Assembly: GCA_016271365.2 (NCBI GenBank)
Contig: CM057452.1
Coordinates: 1,244,121,001 to 1,244,185,000 of the forward strand
DNA length: 64,000 nucleotides
Direction of reading: 5' to 3'
Source: Neoceratodus forsteri
Lineage: Eukaryota > Chordata > Ceratodontiformes > Ceratodontidae
The notes beneath the pieces are model-generated. The model did no database searches, had not been told where the DNA came from, and was given only the letters and a program-made list of their open reading frames with translations. The translations under genes were made by a program, and so were the position numbers. The first letter of the stretch is position 1. Each line of letters starts with the position of its first letter. Positions 23,370 to 35,439 of this stretch are shown here, one piece after another.

Positions 23370-23434
23370 GACTACCTATCATATTGAGTACTGGGTCATC
23401 ATCATCTTCATCATCATCCACTAAAACCGGTAAA

Positions 23435-24040
23435 TCACAAGTTTTTTCGGCGGGGAGGATTCCTGCAATCAGATTCAGACACAGCCACTTTTAATTTATT
23501 TTTCTCCAGTTCCCAGTTGGGGTCAATTAAATCATCATCATATCCATCAACATCACTGTCACACACATCCACCCCTCCTGCTTGAATGCTAACATGTGGA
23601 CTGCATGTTGCAACAACAGCATCATCATCATCATCAGCATCACATTCATCATCAGCATCTACACCACCATCACCTGATATTGTTTCACCACACTGTGAAT
23701 CACTGCATGGAAAATGCTTGACGTTAAGTGCCACAGTGGATGGAATATCACATTGTATGCTATCGTTGGCATGATCATCAGAATCAGGTTCAGTTAATGG
23801 GATGTTACTGGGAAGTATGACATCATCTACGCTGTCACTCACTTGCACTGCTTCACACTCAATATGTTTGGATACGGTACACTGGTTGGAATTAGAACCT
23901 GATGCAACAATGCTAATACTACCTCCACCACCACTAACACCAGTAACACTAACACCACCGGCTGGGAAAACATCATCTTCTCCAACAACATCATCTCCTC
24001 CAACTATCAGTGAAGCTACTGATTGGGCTGTAAAAAACAT
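23435..24040 (-). CDS. Acidic, Asp-rich ORF upstream of the hAT transposase
   Basis: A 201-codon open frame begins with ATG at 24040. It is rich in Asp, Gly, Ser and Val, with a poly-Asp run from a (TCA)n tract and the stretch DLIDPNWELEKNKLKVAVSE near its end, and it finishes in a basic RRK. No domain is recognised. It could be an N-terminal exon of the transposase, a separate small ORF of the transposon, or partly chance coding over simple repeats. Its place between the element end and the BED exon favours a transposase leader. Confidence 0.45.
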   Translation of the reverse strand: MFFTAQSVASLIVGGDDVVGEDDVFPAGGVSVTGVSGGGGSISIVASGSNSNQCTVSKHIECEAVQVSDSVDDVILPSNIPLTEPDSDDHANDSIQCDIPSTVALNVKHFPCSDSQCGETISGDGGVDADDECDADDDDDAVVATCSPHVSIQAGGVDVCDSDVDGYDDDLIDPNWELEKNKLKVAVSESDCRNPPRRKNL

Positions 24041-25434
24041 TGCAGGAGAATACCTTTCCTCACATCAGCAATGCACTTCTCCGTCCGCGTACTACTACAT
24101 TGCTCACAGACCCTCTTACTGCCAACATTGCCATGGCCAGAAACAGCTTTACTTGCATGTCTCTTTGCAGGCATTTTGGGGGATCAACCACAAATATTAT
24201 TACCAAATTCAGATTTTGATACGTTCACTTTCTGAGGAGGGACGCTGGCTAGATGTGAAGCAAAATAAACAACTGTGGCTTCAGCAACAGATAAGAGACT
24301 ACTGTGTTGTGACACTGTTATGGAATTAGAACAACTTCAGTAACCAGTGGTGCTGATGGGGTCACAAAAACAATCCAGTCTGGTAAAAAATACCTTTTCA
24401 ATGTGGGGGTGGGGCACCAAATGCAGACAGTGCTGATTTTTACAGCACTACAAGCAGCAAAACTAAGAACAGAGAACACGATTGCAGTACAAAATCAGGC
24501 AGCTGCAGTGGATAGCAGGTTCACACTGCTGTGCTTAGTTGCACTTACACTGATCTGTGTCACAAATTTTAAAAGGTGTATTATATTTGATGCACGCAAC
24601 ACCGCATACACAACACAGAACACTTTGTGTACAATGCTGAATGAGGAATGCGATGCAAATGCAAAAGTTCAGTGTACTCAGTACCACGTAATGTAAATTT
24701 GTAATTTAAACAACCTGACCTTATGAAATGCTGCACCACATTCACACAACAAGCAGCAAGAAAATTTGTACTATCACTGACAATTTTACTATATGTACAG
24801 TAACACAATCAGTTATATAACAAAAATATTACCAAAACACAAAGAAATCACTAGTTCTCCAACTTAAATCTACCTACATACAGATACACCCCTCCCTTAC
24901 ACAGCACACTTCACTGTCTTTCACCACACACACTCAGTGTTATAAATTTACTTTCAAAATCCACACACAAACAAAAACGCTTGATGATGTGAGCATAAGA
25001 GGGTTTCCTACAATCGATGAACTACAGTTGGATCCCCCAAAAAAGCAAAAATGCTTTTTGACAGCTTTAAAAGATCCTGACAGTATCAGAGCACACTGTC
25101 TCCTACTCCTTCCTACTCATACTACCTCAAACTGAGGCTGTGCAGATCAATATAAAGCCCATGTGACCTGAACTCCCATGAATCAATGCAAAATCCGCTC
25201 GAGCTCAAAACAAGGCTAAGAGGCGAATGAACTGCCACCAATGTACTCACTTTAAAATTGAAAAGAAGTGACTAATGGAGGCGGAGTAATGCAAAGTAGC
25301 TGTTTCCAATGCACTTCATGTTCCCTCATTATAACTCAAAGTACTCCACTTCACGTCTGTAGAGCACTCATGAATCCGCTTTTGCTCCTTGAATCACTTC
25401 GCGGAGCGGATTGTACCCACTTCGCCCACCACTA
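24041..25434 (-). other. hAT 5' untranslated and right subterminal region
   Basis: Apart from the tip and scattered GAAGTG/CACTTC motifs shared with the left end, no gene is seen. A transposase promoter would be expected here, but no clear TATA box or initiator can be singled out. Confidence 0.5.
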
Positions 25435-25442
25435 CTCTCAGT
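25435..25442 (+). repeat. Right target-site duplication of the hAT element
   Basis: CTCTCAGT immediately follows the element end ...CCCACCACTA. It is identical to the octamer at 17444-17451. Confidence 0.9.
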
Positions 25443-27170
25443 TCCCCCAACTCTGGAAGTTAGCTTCCACAACACCAGTTCACAAAAGTGGAGACTGGGC
25501 ACTACAGAATAACTACAAACTGATCTCCATACTCCCACCACTCTCTAAAGTACTTGAACGGATAGTGGCGGATCAGCTTGTGGAATACCTAAACATGCAC
25601 CAACTCCTATGCCCAGAACTACATGGTTCTGAGTGGGACACAGCACTGTCACAGCCCTGTTGAAATTCACTGGTTATATCCACCAAGCCCTGGATCAAGG
25701 GAAGCTAGTGGGGGCTACCTTCATTGACCTATCAAAAGCTTTTGATACGTTCACCATACACTCCTCCTTGAACAGCTAGCCATCTCCGGTCTCTCTCTTC
25801 TGATACAGTTCTACAGTTTAAAATCTATCTCAGCAATAGCTCAAAGTGGATCAAGATTGGGGGCATTGTCTCGGATACCAAACCTGTTCATTCAGGGGTC
25901 CCCAGGGATCAATACTGGGGCCCCTTCTCTTCAGCATCTTCTTAAATAAACTTCCAGGCTCTAGCACCAGCCACATGCTATTGTATGCTGATGATGCTGT
26001 CATTTTCAACTGCAATCCTAAACCCTGAGCTACTTCAAAATTACCTCCAGCTAGGATTTACTGCTGCTGAAGCATGGTTTAAGGAGCACAGACTAATCCT
26101 TAAGTACAAGAACACTAAGACTATAATCTACGCCAGCACCCACAGCAAACACAAGATCCTCTCACTATCCATCCTGAACAACAGTGGTGTTGTGCTGGAC
26201 CTCGTACTGTACTCTAAGTACCTGGGTGTCACCCTTGACACCACCCTGTCCTATGCATGGCATATAGACAACACAGCCTAGGCCATCGGTTCCAGAATCA
26301 GGATACTCCACCACCACAAGCACATCCTTACATATGAAGCACTTAACATGGCCATCACCAGCTCAGTTGTTACCCTCATTCAATATGGCCTAGCAGTTTA
26401 TGGTTCTGCACCAGACTCAGCCTTCCATCGCATCTGTCTGGCCCTTAATAAGGCCTGCTGACTCCTCACAGGTGCTGCAAGGTTCACTCACACCTGTGAG
26501 CTCTATTCACAGGCAGGGTGGCTTCAGCTAAAGAGCACAGTCAAGTGCCTTAGCTGTCTACTGGGCAACAATTGCACTAAATCTGATGCCACCAGGAGAC
26601 CATAATCTGCTCACACACCATGTAAGTGCTAGGTTGACCAGAAGCACCCACAGCCAAATTTTCAGCGAACCTAGATGCTGCACTGCACAGGGTCAACATG
26701 CATTCTACAACCGTGCACCACACTGGACCAGCGTCCTTCCTTCAGACATCTCTGATGCCACAACCATGGGTGCTTTCAAGTGAAAGCTCAGGCAGCACCC
26801 TGCCACAGATGACAACTGTGACTCTTTTGGCCATTTATGATGACCAAAACAACTCTCTTACATCTGGACTACCACAAAGCAGTAGCACTTAGTGTTCCAC
26901 CTAATCCTTGGGTCACCTACCTTTACAGCACTTCATTGTCCCCCTCCCACTGGGCACCCATTCCCCTCTCTGTCCCCACCTTCATGCCCCCCATCTGCTG
27001 CTGTCCTAGCCCCACTGTCTCCAACCTTCCTTAAATCTGTTCTTAACCCCTTATGCAGGTATAAACTTTACTTTGCTACAGCTGATCCTGTTCTCCACTC
27101 CTTTTCTCCCCCAAGTAGGCTTAATTCTGTAATGCAGGCACCTACTTACCAATGCTGAAGCAATGTCTAA
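25443..27170 (+). pseudogene. LINE A2 ORF2 C-terminal half: reverse transcriptase
   Basis: Picks up at FPQLWKLASTTPVHKSGD right after the hAT target site. LISILPPLSKVLERIV follows, then a frameshifted TFIDLSKAFD block near 25730, a GSILGPLLFSIFLN block at 25906-25950 and an intact YADD at 25984-25995. After that come KYLGVTLDTTLSYAWH and a degraded C-terminal domain with ACRLLTG-like and ARLTRSTHSQIF stretches to about 26790. Several stops and indels make it inactive. It would polymerise DNA from the element RNA. Confidence 0.85.
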
Positions 27171-27402
27171 ATGTTATACCTTAAGCTAAATGCTATCCCA
27201 ATCTTGTAATCCACACCAATTTATTGTCTACCTAGCTTGTAATGTGTTGTTTTGTACCAATGCAATTTTGCACTTGCTTGTAATGTAACGCCTGGTATGC
27301 AATGCTATGCTTCTGTTCATTTTCTTCTTGTAACTGATAGAGAACCTATGAATGATCATCCGCTCACAGGTGTTCTCCAAGATATCATTAAATAAAATAA
27401 AT

Positions 27403-27684
27403 GGGAGCAATAAAATATGCATATTAAGCTCCCTCCACTGCTGCTACACTCAGAACGGTGTAGTTATCCATGTCACAGAATGGGTGGAATGACAACTTAT
27501 GCATGCTCAGTCTGGACCTTGTGGTGCTTCCATGTTTGGCAATAATTTTTGGAACTTTTAAAATATAGACATTGCTCACAATATGCTGATCATAGCATCC
27601 ACTGAATCCCACAGCAGCGCTGAAAGGTATGTGGGGATAGGAGCGGGCTGAAGTGTTTCTTTGCATGTCACCTTCAAAATAGAG
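27403..27684. other. No gene recognised
   Basis: Spacer between LINE A2 and the long-period tandem array. An open minus frame crossing it (27424-27768) runs into the array and has no recognisable motif. Confidence 0.4.
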
Positions 27685-28760
27685 CCGACTCTGGCAGCTG
27701 CTTTTTAGAAAAGGGACACAGCTGATGGAAGGTCCACCTTGACAACTAGAAGCTGAGCTGTCTTTCATACCAGAGCTCTGAATTGAACACTAAGAGACCC
27801 CAACTGCCCACTGGGATGTAACAAGTGAGTAGACATTTAAAGCACAAACACCTTGCAATAATTTCATGGTTTGCCAGGTTTTTTGGGGAGGGGATCTGGG
27901 TCTCTTGTTTTAACTTATGTATGCCATAGCTAGTAGCACTGCAATGAGAAAAGCAATTTAAAGTTTACGAAAGTTCATGGGTTGAGGTGTTAATTTTGGA
28001 CTTGTTTTATGTTTGGGATATATATATATATATATAGCTGTCTCCCATAGCTGGCTGCCCACCAATCACCAGTGTATTGACAGGGCACTGCACCTTATTT
28101 AAAGTTTGCAAGTTAAGCAGTGCACCATATATTAAAGGGAGCCAGCTCTGGCAGTTGCATTTTAGAATAAGGCCTCAGCCAATGAGAAATCCACCTTGAC
28201 AACTACCGTCCCCTGTTGGCTGAACATACTTTCACACCAGAGCTTTGATTTGAACACAAAGAGAGCCCCACTACCCTTTCAGATGTAACAAAAGTGAAGG
28301 CAGAAAACATATTGTAATAATTTATTGATTTGCTAGTTTTGGGAGGAGGCTGTGTGCACTGGGTCTTTTGTTTTAACTTTTGTATGTGATAACCATTAGC
28401 ACCACAATTAGAAAAGCAATTTAAGGTTCATGAAAGTGCAGGGGTTGAACTGCTAATTCTGGATTTGTTTTATGTTTGGGAGAAATATGGCTGTCTCCAT
28501 TAGATGGCTTGCCCACCAATCACCAGTAAATTGACTGGGAACTACACCTTATTTAAAGTGAGCTAATCAGGCACTGCACCATATTTAAAGGGAGCCAACC
28601 TTGCATTTTAGAATAGTGGATGGGAGAACCCCAACCCCCTTTGGATGTAATAAGTGAGTAGCCATTTGAGGCAGAAAGTACATTGTAATAATTTAATGAT
28701 TTGCCAATTTTTATTTGGTTGGGGGTGGATGCACTGGGTCTCTTGTTTTAACATGGTACC
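27685..28760. repeat. Long-period tandem array, unit about 467 bp
   Basis: GAGCTCTGAATTGAACAC at 27771 recurs as GAGCTTTGATTTGAACAC near 28238. GATGTAACAAGTGAGTAG near 27815 recurs near 28282 and again as GATGTAATAAGTGAGTAG near 28645. Other shared marks include TCTTGTTTTAACTT, GCCCACCAATCACCAGT and GCACCATAT.TTAAAGGGAGCC. The first interval is about 467 bp and the second about 363 bp, which implies an internal deletion. About 2.3 diverged units are present. No coding potential is conserved between them. Confidence 0.85.
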
Positions 28761-30484
28761 ATAGGTAGGTGGGCAAAACTTCTTAAGTTGCTCGGGAATT
28801 ATTTATTTGCAGTGCATAATTTTACCCTGCCACTATTACTAACAACCATGAGAACTAACATTTTTTGTTTGTATTATGTCTCTGACTGCTGCAGTATGCA
28901 CAGTGTTGGGACCCCTGATGAAGCGGGACCATACTATATAGCTCACAGAATATTTTGTTGTTTTGTCTCTTGTAAATCACGTATTTATTTCCAACTTGGT
29001 TTCTTAATTTACTAACTGGTATTTAATCTGAAATTCAAGTCCTCATTGTGCACCTTTCCTTGTGTGTTCATCTTCAGTGAGCAGTTTCTGCTGTCAGGCT
29101 GTGCCATTTGAAACTGCAGGTGTGCAATCCTTTTGTGCTGTTCTTTAATAAGCAAGTACCTGCTATCCCAGAGAGACCGCATGTAAAAGAGCCACTGTAT
29201 TTCACAACAAAAGTTGAAACTCTGCAAACATTACTTTTTAACTTTATACAACAGTCGTCAATTGCAATTTTCTTTTACTGATTTTACTAGCAAAACATGA
29301 TGTGACTTGAAGGACCACTATTAACCCCATAGACCTCAAAATGTCCTTAGTTGAAAAAAACATTTTTGATTGCTCACATGCTGTACAGATTGCAGTTACC
29401 ACAGAAAAGGGTGTTTCTTTACAGTTCTTGATCAATCCCCACTGCATCTTTTCTGGACTTTGGAACATCCACAACACAGTCTAGTCATGGATAATGCAGT
29501 GGGAGGAGAGGATACTATTGCATCATGAGTGGCTGCACTGTTTAGGAGTGTTCCTAATGTTCAGGAAGTATGCAATAGATATATATCAAGGAATTTTAAC
29601 AAAACAATGTTGGATATAATTACATCACTAGCATGCCTTTCAGTTTTACTAAGCAAGGAGGCAAATAGAAATGCAACATCATCAAGAAACTAGAAATAAT
29701 ACCAGATACAGATTCAAGCTTTTCATTAGTAACTGTCTCTAAGCAAGATTTCTGAAGTCACAAAGATACATCAGCTAAAAATTGTCATTGCTCATTTGGG
29801 GATTGAAAACCTCTATCATGAGGCCTTTCACTGTCAGAGGATTCTGGCTAGCATCAGTGCTCAGCTCAATTAAATAATTATTAAAAATACAAATGCAGAT
29901 CTGACCCTATTCCTTTGACACTACTCCTGACTGCTAAGGATGAAGGCATTGTTAATCGTATGGCTATGTATCACTCTGTGGTTCCACCATCGGTACGTAT
30001 CCGTCTAAGTGAGCCCGTCATTAGGGAGCCAGGATTTTCATTTTGCAGACAGATATTTATGTGGAAGGCTGTGACCCCCACACCCCCATGCCCCCACCTA
30101 CTAAATATTCTAACTCCAGGGGGGCGGACTTCGGGGAAGGGGCAGCAAATTTTAACTTTTGGAGCCCTATTGATGGGCACACTCGGACTGGCGTACAGAT
30201 GGCCAGAAGGGCTATGAAGCTAGATTGTACAATCATGCACTCATATTTATTACTATATGTTTTGCTATTCTATTTAAAAAGTGGTTCATACCTTTCTGCT
30301 TTTTTAAAAAAGTGCCTATTTATTTACAAGACTGTGTTTTTAATAATTTTCAAATATTGTAATGCTCGTTTAACCTATGATTGAACAACAAACAGAACAT
30401 GCACACTGATGTGGAAATAATATGATACAAAAATGATTGCCAGTGTCCCTTTAAGTCTGACATCTTCACTTCATTCTGTTAAAG

Positions 30485-30519
<35 letters not shown>

Positions 30520-33330
30520 TTCTCTCTTTTGGTGACTAGAAGACAGCATTCCTATGTTTTATCCTAATGAAAATGTACAACAGACAATACATCGAAAATT
30601 TTTAGCCAGCTGCATATGCCATTCTGCAGCTGAGAGGAAAGTATGACAACATGTAAAGTACTATTCATTTAGTTTTAGTAGTACATGTAGGTTTATAGTC
30701 AATCCCAGATGTTATAAAGTATGCTGTAAGCTTCTTTAAACAAAGAACCAAAGATTGAAAATTAATGAAGTAACCTATTATCCAACACTTTTAACCCCGT
30801 ACACTCACTGAGTTTATTATTTTTTTTCTTTAATTTAAACATTTGGTAACTGTGTAAAATGCCCTGGGCCACATGACTCTTTTGCAGACATGACACTGAC
30901 TAGAAAATTTAATATACACAAATATAATATATACAGTGGACATCAACATGACATCATAGAACCAATGTACACTAACTGAGGAAAAAGATACAATGAGGTG
31001 TGGTTTACTGACTGAAAATAGTACTCCCCTGGTGCACTGTCAGGCACAAGGTGCTCATGCTGAGTGCCTTTGGCACCTGGTCATAGTCTTGTTAGTGAAT
31101 GAACCACACCTCAGAGTGTCTTATTCTGCTTATGAAATGGATCCTACTAGTAAACATAATAAAAAATACTAATAAAGTAAATTTAAAAAATAAAAGTAGA
31201 GATGCATTTTTTTCAATGTTTCATGTTTTTGCGGTTTTGGTGCTGGTGTTCAACAATGCTTTTGTAAGAGAAATGTTTGATCACAGTGATTTTTTAGTTT
31301 AAAAGATTCTGGTTTCAAAGGAATCTTGGATGGGGCAGGGTATGGCAGGGTGGAGGCACGAGGCTAACAAATGGTGTGTAGGCCCAGCAACTCAGGGTTG
31401 AGGATTACAGGCCTGTAAGGAAACAGTGTGGAAACAAAATGTTATGAGGTCAGTTGGTGACTAAAAGTTTTTTTCTTTTTATCTTATTAGTGTTAACTGC
31501 GTATTGGGTGTGGATTGGGGATGGGCTTGTCATTGAACTTTTGAAAATGTTACAGGATTAGGGGAAGAAATGAGTGTTTGCTTTGCCAACATGGCTGCCA
31601 GAATTTTTTTTGTTGATCTTCCTGGAAGACATGGATCTCTGCGTGTACAGCATCTTGGTTGGCTGAAGAAGTACCAGTTGGCAGAATATGCACTGTTAAG
31701 GACATGACCAAAGGTACCTCTCAGCCAAGCATCACACAGAAAAGACCCCACCCATTTTGTAATATAGGTTTAGTGGAGTTATATACAATATATAATAAAC
31801 ATATAAACAAACATCTTCCAATGACCAGCAGTTGTTATTCACAGAATTAACAAAAGAAGTATTTGAGGTATGCAATTAAGCATTTTTTAACACAGTGACT
31901 TCCTGTCATAGCATGCAAATGATGTTTATAGGATGCTTTAAACTGACATATGGATCAAGACTGTCTAATCCTAAGTGATAAGTTATTACACACTTTTGTT
32001 GCAATAAATATGAATGATGTTTGACCAAATGAGGTTTTGTAAAGCAGAAGAGTTGCTGTTGTGGCAACTGATAACTTTAGTCTATTATCACTATTTTGAA
32101 ATTTCATTGTATCAAAAAAGACCTGCCTCTCCTTATCTTTTTTTTCCACAAAGCTGTTTTATGTACTAAACTCTCTGACTGGCCCCCATCTGGACTGGTC
32201 TCCCCAGCCATGTTGCTCAACTTCTCAAGGACTTACTTTCCCCAGTGGGCTCTGCCATAGAACCATGATTGGAGGTGCCATGTCCTTGGTACAGGGCCTG
32301 CAAGAGACTAGTCTGTAACCTTGCTACAGTCAGAGGGTTTTTCCTCATTGGGGCCCATGTATGTGCTGTGAGCCAAGGTGCATACTCTGCCTCATTGGAG
32401 ATGACCTTGGCATCAGAACATAGGGTCCCTTTCCTTGGCTGTCCCATGGTACTGCCTCAAAGATTCCTCTAGGTGCTGGCAAGCTGTGGGATCTGCAGTA
32501 GCCCCTCCCCAAGGGAGGAGCACTGTCCCATTTATGCTCTGTCCTCCCTCCCCTGCCAGCACCAAATGACCCAGGTCCATTCCTGAAGCCAAGTTGCTGG
32601 CATGGTGGGAGGTAAAGTGCCCCGCCCTTCAGACAGTGTAGCCCGTTAGTGCGGTGACTGAATTTTGGCACTGCAATTAGGGCACCTCAACTAGGGTGAG
32701 AGTGACAGGGGCAATCTTGATTTTTGATTGCCCCACACTCATTTTGTCTTTTAGCCCTAAGAAGTGTCTCTCCTTTTCAGGGCATGCCTGCCCTGGAGTT
32801 TGTTATATTTATTCCTGGGGTGTGGGTTGTACCCCATGCATTGGGGGGAGTGTGGGGGCCAAAGCCCCCACAAAACAGGAATGTTTCCTGCTTGGTGCTT
32901 TGGCACTGTGCCTCCAGGGAGCCATGATGCCTGGCATTGCAGTGCCAGGTGGCATATTGCCTGCGCCCATATTGGCGTTGAAAAGTGATATTCACACCAA
33001 TAGAGGTGAGTCCCTAGGGTGAGGTGCTCATCCCCTAAGCCCTCTACACTGCCAGTCCTGCTTCATCTCTCCATATTTTGATCAAATTATAGACCATACT
33101 ACCCACAGATGGCTTATCTCTGTCCTCACTATGGTATCCACTTCAGTTTTTTTCAGGATGTCAGAATGGTGCTCTTCTTTTTTTGCCCGAAGGGTGAATC
33201 TACAAATGGCACTGTGCAGTGTTATTTGCTTGGTTAGTATTTTATTTGGTCCCCCCTTCCCATATGACACTATTATAATTCACAGTGGAGACTGGACAGC
33301 TCTGGTCAATAACCCTTTTAGTATCCTCCA
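28761..33330. other. Long stretch without recognised genes
   Basis: AT-rich to about 32100, then more GC-rich to 33060. No supportable ORF, RNA gene or named transposon was found. Small features are a CCTGATGAAGCGGGACC motif at 28909-28925 resembling retroelement 3' sequences, the CT tract at 30487-30524, and a perfect 8-bp hairpin GTGGGGGC-CAAA-GCCCCCAC at 32852-32871. The part at 32200-33050 looks repeat-like but I cannot assign it. This is the best candidate for single-copy sequence in the window. Confidence 0.4.
30487..30524. repeat. (CT)n microsatellite
   Basis: An uninterrupted run of about 18 CT dinucleotides. Confidence 0.95.
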
Positions 33331-33339
33331 TAAGTAATT

Positions 33340-34990
33340 CTTTAACTGCTTAGGGTGTCCTGAGTCTTTTGTGGAATTGAGTAGTGACACATTCCATATG
33401 GCAATCATATAAGAAGTGGGAGTCCAGGCATACTCCCAGATACTGGAACTCACTCACCACCTCTAACCTTTCAACTCCTTCATTCAAAACCTGAAATTTA
33501 GTTTTAACACCTCTTTTCTTAGAAACCTAACTAAAACATTGTTTTTGTTGTCTTTTTGACTAATAATCTGCTGGCTTTTATCCAAGTTGTCATGCTTCCA
33601 TATTCTAATTCTAATATTTTATGTATCTCCCAAATATATTTTTTTACTAATTAGAGGACCACATCACCTGTGTAGAGGATGAGTTTTGAATCATCACAAA
33701 AAACTGGCAAATGAACTATAAATAGTGAAAATAAAAGGGGTACTAATAGGGACTCCTGAGGAATCCTGAAGGATATTTGGCATAGAGTTGATAGAACATC
33801 ATTTACTTTTACAAGTTGCTTTCAATTGGTTAATTCCAGTTCATTCACTACAAGTGGGCTAAAACCCAGCCTTGCTACAGGAGGGAGAGTTCAACCCAAT
33901 CCAATGCCTTGGTTATATAAATGAACACCTCACCTGTATATATCAACTCCTCTCCATATTAATGTGCAGGTCATTCATGAATCTGACCAAGGCAGTTCTG
34001 GTTCTGCAATCCCTCCTGAATCCATGCTGGACAATAAAAATAATTTTTATGTTTCCAAGTATTTTGCTTGCTGCAGGTCTAGAAGTCTCTCTTGACTTTT
34101 TCCTAAAAGTGATAGTTCCATACTAAGCCAGCTGAACTCCCTTTAAATATGAGAACAATGAAAGCCACTAGTGCTGTGTGGAATTTTCAAATTCTGGCAG
34201 AACAAAATTGCTTGGAATTTTCAAAATTCTGCTGTAATTCCACTGAATTTCACCACAAATTGAATGGTGAAATTCTGCAGTAGAAAATAGTTATGAAATG
34301 GTATTCCACATGAAAAACGCTGTTCTTCCATGGAGCTCAATATTTTTCACAGAAATTGTTGCAGAATAATTTTCTGTGGAAAAATTGCTTTTCCACTAAA
34401 TATTATTCCATGGATCACAGTAGGTGGAATGCCACTGAAAAAAACAGCAAAATTCCAGTGGAACTTCCACCGGTGGAATGGCCATTCTGTGCTAATTCCA
34501 CTGATCGAATTCCACATTCTGCACAGCACTAAATGCCACCATCAACAGGTCAGGGTTGCAAGCTCAGTGATAATCTAAACATTTTTGCCAGCATAGCTGA
34601 CAGCTCCCTGGACACTATCTTAAGGAATTTTGCCTTCATGTTGTCATTCCTAGGCCCCACAGATACATCAAGGCTAGCCAATCGTTTCTTTACTCTATAC
34701 GGTAAGACACTTCTAAAATAAAAATTTGTTCTATCTAATATTGTGTTAATAAACATTTCCATGACTGCCTTCTTCACAACAGCTAGCTCCATAATTATGA
34801 TAATGTATGCACAACGTAATGTGAACCTAAAAAAATCTGACATTGCTCTCACTCTCCAGTGCCACATCTGGGCTGTGTATTTTGTTGCATCATACTTACT
34901 GAATGTAATAATTGACTCATCCACAGGTGTCAAGGCTAGATTGCTTATTATGGATGGTGAAAATGTTATTCCCTGCCACTAGTGCCATAG
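33340..34990 (-). mobile_element. Strongly degraded LINE with reverse transcriptase remnants
   Basis: On the minus strand, 34550-34933 reads RVKKRLASLDVSVGPRNDN and FLKIVSRELSAMLAKMFRLSLS, the linker and first reverse transcriptase block. Below 34130 the message continues in broken frames: a QHGFRRDCRTRTAL-like block near 34000-34030, a SGVP....FIFTIY block near 33730-33760 and traces to about 33340. No catalytic Asp pair can be identified. The element is split by the hAT MITE at 34169-34531. Its boundaries are approximate, and it looks older than the other LINE copies. Confidence 0.7.
34169..34531. mobile_element. hAT-type MITE, 363 bp
   Basis: The left tip TAGTGCTGTG is the exact reverse complement of the right tip CACAGCACTA (shared 10 bp), and the arms continue as GGAATTTTC-type AT-rich sequence with further internal symmetry. 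The flanks are AAAGCCAC (34161-34168) and AATGCCAC (34532-34539), an 8-bp target duplication with one mismatch. No ORF is present. TAG tips and an 8-bp duplication place it with hAT. Its tip is not the same as that of the 8-kb hAT, so a different hAT may have moved it. Confidence 0.85.
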
Positions 34991-35439
34991 CTGGAATGCT
35001 TTTTCAACTGTTTGTCATAGGCAGTGAGAAACTGATAATTCTGTCAGCCACTGATACCATACTTAGGTTTTTAATTTGAATATATGGAGAGTGAAAAATC
35101 TGAAATTATTCTGTACCAGCATTTGGCAGGGTTGTTTATTTTACTTCAGAAAATGGGCATTTCATTTCCTGGGCTTTAATTGGCTGGAATCAATTCCAGA
35201 GGGGTACATTAACTTTCAATAGATGCAAAGGAAATAAAAAGTTCCAGCCTTTCATGCCCCAATGCCAAACTGTTATCCTTTTGCCAGTTTGGAATTGAAA
35301 ATTTAGTAGCCACCATTTTTTCCACTTAGTATGCTGACAACCGAGGGAGCCAGCCCCCCTTCCCCATGAAGTACAGTGTAATAAATATTCCCTTCTCTAT
35401 ACATAAAAAAAACAACTTGTTTTAATGATCACTTCTCCA
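34991..35439. other. No gene recognised
   Basis: AT-rich spacer between two LINEs in opposite orientation. It may include diverged 5' parts of either. Confidence 0.35.

Larger units (their letters stand above)
17452..25434 (-). mobile_element. hAT DNA transposon, 7,983 bp, inserted in LINE A2
   Basis: The tips are TAGAGATGCAGC on the left and, reverse-complemented, TAGTGGTGGGCG on the right. Both fit the TAG-type hAT tip but match each other only partly. The flanking 8-bp duplication is perfect. Inside are a minus-strand hAT transposase with BED finger, RNase-H-like core and C-terminal dimerisation domain, and a separate plus-strand BED-finger gene near the left end. GAAGTGG motifs recur in both subterminal regions. 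The length is large for hAT. All genes carry lesions, so this copy cannot mobilise itself. Confidence 0.93.
15304..27402 (+). mobile_element. LINE A2, L2-like retrotransposon split by the hAT element
   Basis: The coding part runs from the endonuclease (15847) through the linker to 17451, stops at the hAT insertion, and resumes at 25443 with the reverse transcriptase. It ends in an AATAAAATAAAT tail near 27390-27402. Removing the hAT and one target copy joins CACTCTCAGT to TCCCCCAACTCTGG, which restores the expected order of linker and reverse transcriptase. It is the same family as LINE A1 by sequence and 3' end. The 5' boundary is uncertain; the start used is the end of the 102-bp repeat block. 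Confidence 0.85.

Noticed and set aside
27424..27768. 114-codon minus ORF as a possible exon
   Set aside because: Runs into the 467-bp tandem array, no motif, no splice context.
29915..30384. Overlapping plus ORFs at 29915-30217 and 30043-30384 as a gene
   Set aside because: No motif or start context; the minus strand is equally open, as expected by chance in a GC-rich patch.
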